The notes beneath the pieces are model-generated. The model had not been told where the DNA came from. It saw only the letters and a list, made by a program, of their open reading frames with translations, and searched no databases. DNA of 64,000 nt from Pseudomonas viciae (GTDB lineage Bacteria > Pseudomonadota > Gammaproteobacteria > Pseudomonadales > Pseudomonadaceae): positions 5,406,001 to 5,470,000 of the forward strand of contig NZ_CP035088.1 of the NCBI RefSeq assembly GCF_004786035.1, written 5' to 3'. Numbering within the stretch: position 1 is the stretch's first letter; each line of letters begins with the position of its first letter. This document shows positions 17,510 through 26,485 of the stretch, piece after piece. Both the position numbers and the translations under genes were made by a program.

Positions 17510-18931
17510 TTACGACGCCGAACGCACCGCTCCCTGCACGTCACCGGTCGGTTGCAACTTGAAGGTATAAAACAGCACCGTCAGCAGCACCAGGAACGCC
17601 GGGCCCACGTACAAGGCCACGCGGGTGTCCGGGAAGTACGCCATCAGGCCCACCACCAGCACCAGGAACGCCAGCGCCAGGTACGAACTGACCGGGTACA
17701 GCCACATGCGGTATTTCAGGGCCGCACGCTCTGAAGCGCTCAGGCTTTTACGGAATCTGAGCTGGGCCAGCAGGATCATCACCCAAGTCCAGATCGCGCC
17801 GAAGGTGGCGATGGAGGTCACCCAGACGAAGACTTTCTCTGGCACCAGGTAGTTGAGCAGCACGCCCAGAAGCAATGCCGCGATGGACAGCAGTAGCGCG
17901 CGGCGCGGCACGCCGTTGGCCGAGGTGGTGGCAAAACCGGCCGGGGCCTGGCCGTTCTGCGCCAGGCTGTAGAGCATCCGCCCGGTGCTGAAGATGCCGC
18001 CGTTGCAGGACGACAGCGCCGCGGTGATCACCACGAAGTTGATGATCCCGGCGGCGGTCTTGATGCCCAGGCGCTCGAAGGTCATCACGAAAGGGCTGCC
18101 CTGGGTGCCAATCTCGTTCCACGGGTAGATCGAGAGGATCACGAACAGCGCGCCAACGTAGAACAGCAGGATCCGCCAGAACACCGAGCCGATGGCGTTG
18201 GGGATGGTTTTCTGCGGGTTCTTCGCTTCACCGGCGGTCAAGCCGATCATCTCCACGCCCAGGTAAGCGAACATCACCATTTGCAGGGACATCAACACGC
18301 CCTGCATGCCATTGGGCATGAAGCCGCCGTGGGTCCAGAGATTGGAAATGCCCAGGGCCACGCCGTCGTTGCCAAACCCGAAGGCGATGATGCCGACGCC
18401 GCCGATGACCATGGCGATGATGGTCACGATCTTGATCAGGGCGAACCAGAACTCGAACTCACCGAAGGCCTTGACCGCGATCAGGTTGATCGAGCCCATG
18501 CTGATCAGTGCGGCCAGGGCCCAGATCCAGCGGGGCACGTCGGGGAACCAGATGCCCATGTACACCGCCACCGCGGTGATCTCCGCCACGCAAGTCACCA
18601 GCCACAGGAACCAGTAGTTCCAACCGGTCAGGAAACCGGCCAGCGGCCCGAGATAGTCCTGGGCATAACGGCTGAACGAACCGGCCACCGGGTTGTGCAC
18701 GGCCATCTCACCGAGGGCGCGCATGATCACCAGGATCGCCAGGCCACCAAGAATGTAGGAGAGCATGATCGCCGGACCGGCCATTTCGATGGCCTTGGCC
18801 GAACCGAGGAACAGCCCGACACCGATACAGGCGCCAAGCGCCATCAGGCGGATATGCCGCTCACCGAGCTCACGTTTGAGCGGACCACCCTGAGCGGTCT
18901 CGCCATGGGGCAGATGATTGCCGACAGGCAT
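17510..18931 (-). CDS. amino-acid permease (APC superfamily, ProY/CycA-like)
   Basis: This 473-residue inner-membrane carrier has about twelve hydrophobic segments. HIRLMALGACIGVGLFLGS is the family signature in the first membrane helix, and MRALGEMAVHNPVAGSFSRY and TAGEAKNPQKTIPNAI match E. coli ProY and CycA closely. Proton-coupled uptake of a neutral amino acid such as proline, alanine, serine or glycine is likely, but the exact substrate is uncertain. I use the ATG at 18931 (MPVGNHLPHGE), with GAGG ten bases upstream. A frame extension to 19003 lacks support and would run through the leader hairpin. A terminator follows the gene. Confidence 0.88.
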   Translation of the reverse strand: MPVGNHLPHGETAQGGPLKRELGERHIRLMALGACIGVGLFLGSAKAIEMAGPAIMLSYILGGLAILVIMRALGEMAVHNPVAGSFSRYAQDYLGPLAGFLTGWNYWFLWLVTCVAEITAVAVYMGIWFPDVPRWIWALAALISMGSINLIAVKAFGEFEFWFALIKIVTIIAMVIGGVGIIAFGFGNDGVALGISNLWTHGGFMPNGMQGVLMSLQMVMFAYLGVEMIGLTAGEAKNPQKTIPNAIGSVFWRILLFYVGALFVILSIYPWNEIGTQGSPFVMTFERLGIKTAAGIINFVVITAALSSCNGGIFSTGRMLYSLAQNGQAPAGFATTSANGVPRRALLLSIAALLLGVLLNYLVPEKVFVWVTSIATFGAIWTWVMILLAQLRFRKSLSASERAALKYRMWLYPVSSYLALAFLVLVVGLMAYFPDTRVALYVGPAFLVLLTVLFYTFKLQPTGDVQGAVRSAS

Positions 18932-18982
18932 AGGGATACAACCTCGTCTTGTTATTGGATTAACCACCGAGTCTCCAAAGCC

Positions 18983-19000
18983 GCAGGTTGGTAAACCTGC
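18983..19000 (-). promoter_or_regulatory. hairpin in the permease leader
   Basis: GCAGGTT, loop GGTA, AACCTGC: perfect seven-base arms about 50 bases upstream of the permease start. With the candidate -10 at 19076-19081 it would lie in a leader of roughly 135 bases. It may influence translation or elongation; I do not recognise a known riboswitch. Confidence 0.35.
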
Positions 19001-19075
19001 CACCTTGCCGAAACCAGTCTGCTTCGTGGACAGACCGCCCTGTAGAACAACGCCCTCAGGGTCAGCGGGTCGTGC

Positions 19076-19130
19076 AGTATAAAAAGCCAGGGATAGAGAG
19101 TTTCACTGTAAAACCAGGGAAATTCAGGGA
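19076..19130 (-). promoter_or_regulatory. candidate permease promoter with three CAGGGA repeats
   Basis: On the minus strand TATACT (19081-19076) is a good -10. Upstream of it CAGGGA occurs at 19088-19093, 19115-19120 and 19125-19130; the last two are ten bases, one helical turn, apart. They could be activator sites replacing a poor -35. The rest of the gap, 19131-19428, shows no gene or clear motif. Confidence 0.35.
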
Positions 19131-19428
19131 TAAGCCGCAGTAAAAACTGGGTTTATGGAGATGCATTGCCTGGGATTGCAGATATTTCAGCGATGTAAAC
19201 GCAGGCGAGTATTGCACAGAGAGGGTGCAGCGTCATGCCGTGGCACAGCGACGGCGTTCGGCATCCGATGGCTCTAGCACAAGGCTCTTTGGCACAGTTG
19301 AGCCTGCGGCGAGGGAGCCCATTAGACAATGACGTCAACGAGCCCTTGTGAATTGGCTGCCAACAATTTCCCCTCCCCCCACGCCAACCACCGTCTAAGC
19401 TTCAACCAAGTCCGATCAATCTGCGTGA

Positions 19429-22400
19429 ATGGATCAGTCGACTATGGGCGCTTTGTGGCAAACCGATTCGAATACTCCTATGGCCCCGACTGAACGTATG
19501 GAAGAAGCACCTTTACCCCCAAAAAAACGCCGCGCACGACATGGCTGGCGGGCGTTTTGGTTGTTGCTGTTGATTATCGTCGTAGTGGTCGGCCTGGCTG
19601 TGGCCAAGGAAATGCGCACGTCGCGATTTCAGGCCCGAGAGATCAGCAAGTACGCCGCGTCCTTGAGTTATTCGGTACAGCCGGGGGCCAGCGATGCCAT
19701 CGTCTATCCGGGTACGGGCCCGTTCGACCGGCGGTTGGGCTATAGCTCAATGGGGGAATTCCTGCCGCGCTTGCTCAAGCGCGATTATGTGATCCAGGCC
19801 CAGGCGCGCTTTTCGCCGGCCTTGATGGACTACGTCGAAAGAGGCCTGTTCGTGCCCTACGCGGAGAAGATCCAGGTCGGGCTGACCATTACCGATTGCC
19901 GCGCCGCACCGGTGTATCAGTTCAAGTACCCGCAGCAACTGTATGCGAGTTTCGAAGCGATCCCGCCGGTGGTGGTGCAAAGCCTGTTGTTTATCGAAAA
20001 CCGCTTTCTGCTCGACCCCAAGCAACCGTTGGCCAACCCGGCGGTGGACTGGCCGCGCTTCGGCATGGCGGCGTGGTCGCAAGTGGCCAAGCTGTTGAGT
20101 TTGCCAGGGCAGTCCGCCGGCGGCAGTACGCTGGCGACACAACTGGAAAAGTACCGCCACTCCCCCGAAGGCCTCACCGTGTCGGGCGCGGAGAAGATCC
20201 GCCAGATGATTTCCGCCAGCGTGCGCGCCTACCAGGCGGGCCCGCAAACCCTCGAAGCACGGCAGCGGATCGTGCGCGACTACCTCAACAGCGTGCCGCT
20301 CTCCGCCGTGCCCGGGCATGGTGAAGTGCACGGTATGGCTGAGGGCCTGCGGGTCTGGTACGGCGCCGATTTCAAGCGAGCCAATGAGCGCCTGTTCAGC
20401 ACCGCGACGGATCCCCAGAGCCTGGCGGAAAAAGGCCTGGCCCTGCGGGAAATGCTGTCGTTGATGATCGCCCAGCGCCGGCCGTCCCATTACCTGTCCA
20501 AGGGCCGCGAGGAACTGGCGCGCCTGACCGACAGCCACGTCCGGCTGTTAGCGCAAAACGGCGTGATTGACGGCGCGCTGGCCGAGGCGGCCCTGGCGAG
20601 CAAGGTCAGCTATCGCGACTGGGTCCAGGACCCGACCGTGCAGCCCAACGAAACCAACAAAGGCATCAGCGCCGCCCGCAGTCGCCTTGCCACACTGCTC
20701 AACCGTCCTTTATACGACCTCGATCGCCTGGACCTCTCCGCCACCAGCACCTTGCAAAGCGACTTGCAGGCGCAGGCCACCGAGTACCTCAAGCGCCTGG
20801 CCGACCCGGCGTTCGCCGCCGAGATCGGCCTGATGGGTGAACGCCTGCTGACCCCCACCAGCACCACCCAGGTGCGCTACAGCTTCACCCTGCTGGAACT
20901 GACCCCCGACGGCTCGCGGGTACGCGTGCAAACCGACAGCACCGACCAGCCTTTCGATATCAACGAAGGCAGCAAACTGGAATTGGGCTCCACCGCCAAG
21001 TTGCGGGTCCTCACCACGTACCTGCAGATCATCGCCGAACTGCATGAACGTTATGCCCAGGAGACCCCGGCGGCGTTGAAAAAAGTCGAGGTCGCCGAGC
21101 CGGACCACCTCTCGCGCTGGGCCGTCGACTACCTGATCCAGAACAGCGACCGCAGCCTGCCGAAAATGCTTGAAGCGGCGCTGGATCGCACCTATTCGGC
21201 CAGCCCGGGCGAGGCGTTTTTTACCGGCGGCGGGCTGCATACCTTCCACAACTTCCGCAACGAGGACAACGGGCGCATCCCCACCTTGCGCGACTCCCTG
21301 CGTGAATCGATCAACCTGCCGTTCATCCGCCTGATGCGCGACCTGGTGCGCCACGCCACCTACGCCGGGCCGAACAACAGCTCCGAACTGCTCAAGGACG
21401 ACAAAGACCCGCGCCGTCAGGAATACCTGGCCCAGTTCGCTGACCGCGAGGGCACTTCGTTTCTGCTGAAGTTCTGGAAGAAGTACCAGAAGAAAGACAC
21501 TGGCCAGCGCCTTGAAACCTTTCTCGACGGCATGCGCCCCACTGCGATCCGCCTGGCCGCCGTGCACCGCTACTTCTTTCCCGGCGACAGCCAGGAGAGC
21601 TTCAACCTCTTCGTGCGCTCACACCTCAAGTCGGCCAAGAGCGCCGAAAAACTGACCGACGAACGCCTGGAACGGCTCTACCAAAGCTACGGCCCCGGCG
21701 CCTATGACCTGCCGGACCAGGGTTTCATCGCCAAGGTCCACCCGCTGGACCTGTGGTTGATGGGCTACCTGCTGAACAACCCCGACGCCAAATTCAGCCA
21801 GATCGTCAAGGCCAGTGAGTTCGAGCGCCAAGAGGTCTACAGCTGGCTGTTCAAGAGCCGGCACAAGAGCGCCCGGGACAGTCGCATCCGCACCATGCTG
21901 GAAATCGAAGCGTTCCTGGACATCCACCAGCGCTGGCAGAAAGTCGGCTACCCGTTCGACCATCTGGTGCCTTCGCTGGCCACCGCCATCGGCAGCTCCG
22001 GCGACCGCCCTGCCGCCCTGGCGGAACTGGTAGGCACCATCCTCAACGACGGTATCCGCCAACCGGCGCTGCGCGTCGACAGCCTGGACTTTGCCGTCGA
22101 TACGCCATACGAGACACGGCTGGTGAGCAACCCGGATAACGGCAAGCGGGTGATGCCGGTGGAAGTGGCCCGGGCCCTGCGCGGCGCGCTGTCCCAGGTG
22201 GTGGATGCCGGCACCGCGAAACGCGTTGCCGGCAGTTTCAAACTGGCCGACGGGACCCCGCTGGCCATGGGTGGCAAGACCGGCACCGGCGACAACCGTA
22301 TCGAAGCCGTCGGTTCCGGGGGACGGGTGATCAGCTCCAAATCGATCAACCGCACCGCCACCTTTGTGTTCTACATCGGCGACAGCCACTTCGGCACTCT

Positions 22401-22551
22401 CACCGCCTTTGTCCCGGGGGCTTCGGCGCAGAACTTCAAGTTCACCTCAGCCCTGCCGGTGCAAGTGCTCAAGGGCATGGCGCCGTTTCTCTCGCCTTAC
22501 CTGCAACCGGGTAGCCATACCCAGTGCAAGCCGTTGGTGGCACGGCAATGA
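19429..22551 (+). CDS. large divergent class A penicillin-binding protein
   Basis: The 1040 residues comprise a cytoplasmic tail with a basic KKRRARH stretch, one membrane segment (about 42-62), a glycosyltransferase-51 domain and a transpeptidase domain. E190 in FIENRFLLD is the likely catalytic glutamate; AGGSTLATQLEK (230-241) is the second GT51 motif. S521-T-A-K524 is the acyl-serine motif and K950-T-G the third transpeptidase motif. It should polymerise and cross-link peptidoglycan in the periplasm. It is about 200-250 residues longer than PBP1a/1b and the GT motif is unusual (no EDxxFxxH), so it belongs to a divergent group. The start is not supported by a good ribosome-binding site; M6 is possible. 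Confidence 0.85.
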   Translation: MDQSTMGALWQTDSNTPMAPTERMEEAPLPPKKRRARHGWRAFWLLLLIIVVVVGLAVAKEMRTSRFQAREISKYAASLSYSVQPGASDAIVYPGTGPFDRRLGYSSMGEFLPRLLKRDYVIQAQARFSPALMDYVERGLFVPYAEKIQVGLTITDCRAAPVYQFKYPQQLYASFEAIPPVVVQSLLFIENRFLLDPKQPLANPAVDWPRFGMAAWSQVAKLLSLPGQSAGGSTLATQLEKYRHSPEGLTVSGAEKIRQMISASVRAYQAGPQTLEARQRIVRDYLNSVPLSAVPGHGEVHGMAEGLRVWYGADFKRANERLFSTATDPQSLAEKGLALREMLSLMIAQRRPSHYLSKGREELARLTDSHVRLLAQNGVIDGALAEAALASKVSYRDWVQDPTVQPNETNKGISAARSRLATLLNRPLYDLDRLDLSATSTLQSDLQAQATEYLKRLADPAFAAEIGLMGERLLTPTSTTQVRYSFTLLELTPDGSRVRVQTDSTDQPFDINEGSKLELGSTAKLRVLTTYLQIIAELHERYAQETPAALKKVEVAEPDHLSRWAVDYLIQNSDRSLPKMLEAALDRTYSASPGEAFFTGGGLHTFHNFRNEDNGRIPTLRDSLRESINLPFIRLMRDLVRHATYAGPNNSSELLKDDKDPRRQEYLAQFADREGTSFLLKFWKKYQKKDTGQRLETFLDGMRPTAIRLAAVHRYFFPGDSQESFNLFVRSHLKSAKSAEKLTDERLERLYQSYGPGAYDLPDQGFIAKVHPLDLWLMGYLLNNPDAKFSQIVKASEFERQEVYSWLFKSRHKSARDSRIRTMLEIEAFLDIHQRWQKVGYPFDHLVPSLATAIGSSGDRPAALAELVGTILNDGIRQPALRVDSLDFAVDTPYETRLVSNPDNGKRVMPVEVARALRGALSQVVDAGTAKRVAGSFKLADGTPLAMGGKTGTGDNRIEAVGSGGRVISSKSINRTATFVFYIGDSHFGTLTAFVPGASAQNFKFTSALPVQVLKGMAPFLSPYLQPGSHTQCKPLVARQ

Positions 22552-22572
22552 GTCACGGCGTGGCGCGCTGAG

Positions 22573-23067
22573 TTACAGGCTGACCCGAGGGACCGCATCG
22601 TAAATGACGGTGAATTGGCCGGTGTACAAGCCCGGCTGGCGCTCGACCGGCATGGCAATCGGACGAATGACCATCTCGGCCTGAGTGCCCGGCGTGGACG
22701 TGGCATCATCCACTACTTCTCGAGGCGAGCCATTCAGGTACACGCCGTTAAAACTAACAATCAGGGGAATGTCAATCCGGCCATTGTCCAGATAAACCTC
22801 GCCCTCCTGTATGTAGGCATGGATCGAGCCGTCGGTATTTTTCACGTCAAAGGTCTGGCGTACGAAACTCAAGCTGTTTTTCACGGGATCGTAATACATG
22901 TATTCATCCCTACCGAACTCCGGATCGCGAGGCTGCACATGGAACTGCTTGTTTGGGATATTCGCAGTGATGTGAATGGATGCCCGTGCGTCATCAGCTG
23001 CGGATACCCACGAGGAACTCAAGGTAGCGGTGCCCAACACAGTGGTGCAGATAAGTTTTTTAAGCAT
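22573..23067 (-). CDS. CS1-type fimbrial pilin, downstream paralogue
   Basis: The 164-residue secreted protein has a signal peptide (MLKKLICTTVLGTATLSSSW, cut after VSA) and a CS1/CFA-I pilin body with ITANIPNKQFHVQPRDPEFG, FDVKNTDGSIHAYI and a C-terminal VIYDAVPR strand. Such pilins polymerise by donor-strand exchange through the usher. The start has AGGAG six bases upstream; the longer upstream frame runs through a REPIN. It is closely related to the pilin at the other end of the locus (29947-30432). It is the last gene of the fimbrial locus, separated from the adhesin genes by a REPIN. Confidence 0.88.
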   Translation of the reverse strand: MLKKLICTTVLGTATLSSSWVSAADDARASIHITANIPNKQFHVQPRDPEFGRDEYMYYDPVKNSLSFVRQTFDVKNTDGSIHAYIQEGEVYLDNGRIDIPLIVSFNGVYLNGSPREVVDDATSTPGTQAEMVIRPIAMPVERQPGLYTGQFTVIYDAVPRVSL

Positions 23068-23143
23068 GGTTAACTCCTGTTTACAGCGATTAAAAAACAA
23101 TAAGTGTGCTGGCCTGAATCCCGCGCCCACCCCGGAACCCAAA

Positions 23144-23233
23144 TGTGGGAGCGAGTCTGCTCGCGATGACGGCGGCACATTCAACATGGGTGCAAGCTGA
23201 CCCACCGCTTTCGCGAGCAAGCTCGCGCCCACA
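23144..23233. repeat. REPIN downstream of adhesin B
   Basis: TGTGGGAGCGAGTCTGCTCG faces CGCGAGCAAGCTCGCGCCCA. Its inner spacer, with ACATTCAACATGGGTGCAAG and CTGACCCACCG, matches that of the REPIN at 24548-24639. It lies nine bases after the stop of the downstream adhesin gene. Confidence 0.88.
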
Positions 23234-23242
23234 GGGGATCAC

Positions 23243-24508
23243 CTAAACCTCTGAATCCCAGATCACCGTGACATTGCCGCTGTAGTGCTTGGCATCCCCG
23301 GCCAGCATTTCTTCCACCTGATTGCGGCCGACTTCGAAATGCAGGGTGCCCGGCCTGCGGTCGATGTAGTGCCCCGGCTGGAACAGCTCGGTGCCGCTGC
23401 CGTCGAGGTAGAGCCGGCGGCGGTTGACCGGCTGGCCGGCTGCGTCGGTCAGGCCGTTGGGCAGGGTCACGCTGACATTGACCGGCACCAGGTTGCCGGC
23501 GCTGGGAGCCCAGAGCATGCAGGTGTTATCACTGGCATCGGCGAATTGGCATTGCAGGTTCATCTTGAAACGCGATGAGGCCCATATATGGAAGGTCTGG
23601 TCACGAAACAGCCGCGTTGGTTTTTGCCCCTGGTTCAGCCAGGTTTGCCAGCCGCCTTGGGGTTCGAGCACTACTTTATTGCCGCCAGGAGGCACTTCGA
23701 CCTTGAGGGTATGTTCGACATCAAGTTTGAAATTGAGCGCGATTATTGAATCATTCGGAATCATCACATCGCCCATATCGAAGTCCTGCCCCGGGCCAAC
23801 GCTATACGTCAGTGAGCCCGTGTATTGGCCGGCCGACATGTTCAAGGGGTTGGGGGTACGCAGCTCATAGGCAAAATCCAGGTAACGGTAAGTCATGCTG
23901 GGGATCAAGTAACGAGCTCTTTTGGCACATACACCTTCTACCGGGGTCGTCCAGAAAAAACCGTACCAATTAACGTTATAAGGTGCATTACCGCCGAATC
24001 GACATGGCGAGGGTGCACTGACCCAGCTAGAGCCCCATAACATGTTATGAGCCTTTAAAGCGTCAACACCTCCACCGACCAAGTCGGCTGCGTTAACAGG
24101 AAGTCGGTATTCCGAACCTATGCCGGACAAACGTATTTCAACGACTTCAGTTTCACCCGTACTTGCATGGGTTACTTGTAGCGAGCGCCAACCGGCAGGC
24201 ACTTTGAACATCGCACCTTGCCGAGCGTCCCCATGATTCGCCTCGATAGGAAGGGTCGAACTGAAAGTGATAGGCAAGCGAATGCTGAACATCGTCTTAC
24301 ATTGATTTGGAAATGACGCGCAGTAACCCGTGGTCGGGGTGGTATTGCGAAATTTATTCTCTTGAGGCTTAGCTGGGTCCGGCCTGAAGACTGCAGTGAT
24401 CTCCCGGGTCAGCGCATTGGCCGTCGAAACCCCTGTCAACAACAAGGCAAAAACCGTGACTGCGCGGCACAACGAAACACCACGCTCGAAGATGTTTGAA
24501 TGACTCAT
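23243..24508 (-). CDS. CS1-type fimbrial tip adhesin, copy B
   Basis: The 421-residue protein has a signal peptide (cut after STANA) and a two-part architecture like CfaE/CooD tip adhesins. An N-terminal domain (about 30-230) has cysteine pairs such as GYCASFPNQC and APSPCRFGG. A C-terminal pilin-like domain (about 235-421) ends HYSGNVTVIWDSEV, a donor-strand-accepting terminus. The start at 24508 has GGAG upstream. The C-terminal half is nearly identical to copy A at 24658-25941, while the N-terminal half has diverged strongly and looks more AT-rich, so binding specificity may differ. Confidence 0.87.
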   Translation of the reverse strand: MSHSNIFERGVSLCRAVTVFALLLTGVSTANALTREITAVFRPDPAKPQENKFRNTTPTTGYCASFPNQCKTMFSIRLPITFSSTLPIEANHGDARQGAMFKVPAGWRSLQVTHASTGETEVVEIRLSGIGSEYRLPVNAADLVGGGVDALKAHNMLWGSSWVSAPSPCRFGGNAPYNVNWYGFFWTTPVEGVCAKRARYLIPSMTYRYLDFAYELRTPNPLNMSAGQYTGSLTYSVGPGQDFDMGDVMIPNDSIIALNFKLDVEHTLKVEVPPGGNKVVLEPQGGWQTWLNQGQKPTRLFRDQTFHIWASSRFKMNLQCQFADASDNTCMLWAPSAGNLVPVNVSVTLPNGLTDAAGQPVNRRRLYLDGSGTELFQPGHYIDRRPGTLHFEVGRNQVEEMLAGDAKHYSGNVTVIWDSEV

Positions 24509-24547
24509 TTTCACTCCAATAAAACTGCGGCGGGCAAGCCCTATATC

Positions 24548-24639
24548 TGTGGGAGCAAGGCTTGCCCGCGATGGCGGCGGTACATTCAATATCGATGCAA
24601 GCTGACCCACCGCCATCGCGAGCAAGCTTTGCTCCCACA
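24548..24639. repeat. REPIN between the two adhesin genes
   Basis: TGTGGGAGCAAGGCTTGCCC faces GAGCAAGCTTTGCTCCCACA. The spacer matches the REPIN after copy B, and it sits 18 bases after the copy A stop, so adhesin plus REPIN looks like one duplicated unit. Confidence 0.88.
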
Positions 24640-24657
24640 GAGGTCAGTAGGAATCAC

Positions 24658-25941
24658 CTAGATTTCCGAATCCCAGATCACCGTGACATTGCCGCTGTAG
24701 TGCTTGGCCTCCCCGGCCAGCATTTCTTCCACCTGATTGCGGGCGACTTCGAAATGCAGGGTGCCTGGCCGGCGGTCGATGTAGTGCCCGGGCTGGAACA
24801 GTTCGGTGCCGCTGCCGTCGAGGTAGAGCCGGCGGCGGTTGACCGGTTGGCCGGCGGCGTCGGTCAGGCCGTTGGGCAGGGTGACGCTGATATTCACGGG
24901 CACCAGCAGGCCGGAACTGGGTGCCCAGAGCAGGCAGGTGTTATCGCTGGCATCGGCGAATTGGCACTGCAGGTTCATCTTGAAACGTGACGAGGCAGAA
25001 ATATGGAAGGTCTGGTCACGGAACAGGCGCGTTGGTTTTTGCCCCTGGTTCAGCCAGGCTTGCCAGCCGCCCTGGGGTTCGAGGACTACTCGGTTGCCGC
25101 CGGGGGGGACTTCGACCTTGAGGGTGTGCTGGACTTCGAGATTGAAATTGAGGGTGATCGCCGAGTCGTCCGGGATCATGACGTCGCCCAGGTCCACGTC
25201 CTGCCCTGGCCCGACGCTATAGGTCAGCGATCCGGTGTATTGCCCGGATGACATCTTCAATGGGTTAGGTGTGCGTAGCTCGTAAGCAAAGTCCAGATAG
25301 ATGTATCTCATGCTTCCGTGAGGGATCAGGTAATTAGCCCTTTTCGCACATACGCCCTCCGTCGGCGTTTTCCAGAAAAAGGAGTAGGTCCTATCGGTAT
25401 AGCCTCCGACTCCACCGTATCGACATGGCGAGGGCGCATACACCCAATCAAGACCGGTCCATAACATCTGGTGGGCTCTTAGGCTACTCACATCTCCACC
25501 GACCAATTGGACCACATCACTATCGGGGAAAAATTGTTGCGATCCCACGCCGGCCCAGCGCACTTCAACAACCTCTGTTTCGCCCGTACCCGCATGAGTA
25601 ACTTGTACCGGGCGCCAATTGGCAGGCACTTTAAACATCGCACCTTGCCGAGGGTCTTCATGACCCGCCTGGATAGCGCCGATCGCATTGGCAGAGACAC
25701 GCAATAGAATGCTGAACATTCCCGTCGCTCTGCACTCCGACGGCCTAGCTGCGCAATATCCACTCACCGGCGTAGTGTTAGTGAACTTGTTCTCTGTGGG
25801 TTTCGCAGGATCAGGACGAAAAAGCGCACTGATATCCTGCGTCAATGCATTGGCCGTCGGCATGCCTGTAAACAACAGAACAAAAACCGTGACTGCGCGG
25901 CGCAACGAAACACCGCACTCAAAGATGTTTGAACGACTCAT
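24658..25941 (-). CDS. CS1-type fimbrial tip adhesin, copy A
   Basis: The 427-residue secreted adhesin has the same plan as copy B: a signal peptide cut after TANA, an N-terminal receptor-binding domain with GYCAARPSEC and APSPCRYGG, and a C-terminal pilin domain ending HYSGNVTVIWDSEI. The start at 25941 (MSRSNIF) follows a strong GGAGGGGG. It lies 16 bases downstream of the minor pilin gene and is probably co-transcribed with chaperone and usher. From about residue 235 onward it differs from copy B at only a few positions. Confidence 0.88.
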   Translation of the reverse strand: MSRSNIFECGVSLRRAVTVFVLLFTGMPTANALTQDISALFRPDPAKPTENKFTNTTPVSGYCAARPSECRATGMFSILLRVSANAIGAIQAGHEDPRQGAMFKVPANWRPVQVTHAGTGETEVVEVRWAGVGSQQFFPDSDVVQLVGGDVSSLRAHQMLWTGLDWVYAPSPCRYGGVGGYTDRTYSFFWKTPTEGVCAKRANYLIPHGSMRYIYLDFAYELRTPNPLKMSSGQYTGSLTYSVGPGQDVDLGDVMIPDDSAITLNFNLEVQHTLKVEVPPGGNRVVLEPQGGWQAWLNQGQKPTRLFRDQTFHISASSRFKMNLQCQFADASDNTCLLWAPSSGLLVPVNISVTLPNGLTDAAGQPVNRRRLYLDGSGTELFQPGHYIDRRPGTLHFEVARNQVEEMLAGEAKHYSGNVTVIWDSEI

Positions 25942-25957
25942 ATCCCCCTCCCCCAAA

Positions 25958-26440
25958 CTACGGCGCAATCGCATCAAACACCATATGCACGGTCCCGTAG
26001 TAATCCCCAGGCGCATACTCCTCAGCCGTCTTGACGGCGATGATTTCCAACCCCACGCGCCGACCGGGCCGGGCCTCGGCAGCCGAGACCACCTGGGCCG
26101 AATCCAACGTCAGCTCAACGTTGTTGAACAGCACCCGCAGGTCGATACGCTCACGGCCGTTGGACAGGTAGGCCTCCTGGTCCAGTCGGGCACCAATGGC
26201 CCCGTTGATGTTCTTCACTTCGTAATTGGTCCGCAGCGGAATGAGCCCGGCGGTCAGGGAACTGAACAACATCGGCTGTTCGCGCTCGACCAGTTGCGGA
26301 TCGACCGGCAATACGTGGAAGTCAATCGTCGGGATGGTGACGAAGAGTTCGAAGGTCTCCCGCTCCTCCGCCCCCCAGGCTGCCATGCTCGGCAGCGCCA
26401 GGGTGGTGAACAGCAGGGTGTGGATCAGTGTCTTGAACAT
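25958..26440 (-). CDS. CS1-type fimbrial subunit (minor pilin)
   Basis: The 160-residue secreted protein has a signal peptide (MFKTLIHTLLFTTLALPSM, cut near AWGA) and a pilin body with FVTIPTIDFHVLPVDPQL, YEVKNINGAIGARL and the C-terminal VHMVFDAIAP strand. It is more distant from the two other pilins than they are from each other, so it is likely a minor or linker subunit. I start it at 26440, where AGGTAATCACC precedes the ATG; the frame upstream adds seven residues without a binding site. It lies between chaperone and adhesin genes. Confidence 0.85.
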   Translation of the reverse strand: MFKTLIHTLLFTTLALPSMAAWGAEERETFELFVTIPTIDFHVLPVDPQLVEREQPMLFSSLTAGLIPLRTNYEVKNINGAIGARLDQEAYLSNGRERIDLRVLFNNVELTLDSAQVVSAAEARPGRRVGLEIIAVKTAEEYAPGDYYGTVHMVFDAIAP

Positions 26441-26485
26441 GGTGATTACCTGTGGCGTCAACGACGGTTCGGCGAAGGCACGCCG

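Noticed and set aside
18932..19100. Permease leader considered as a known riboswitch
   Set aside because: Only simple hairpins are visible; no conserved core such as that of the glycine or lysine riboswitch could be matched by eye.
23068..23232. N-terminal extensions of the pilin and adhesin frames
   Set aside because: They read through REPIN sequence; signal peptides with ribosome-binding sites begin further downstream.
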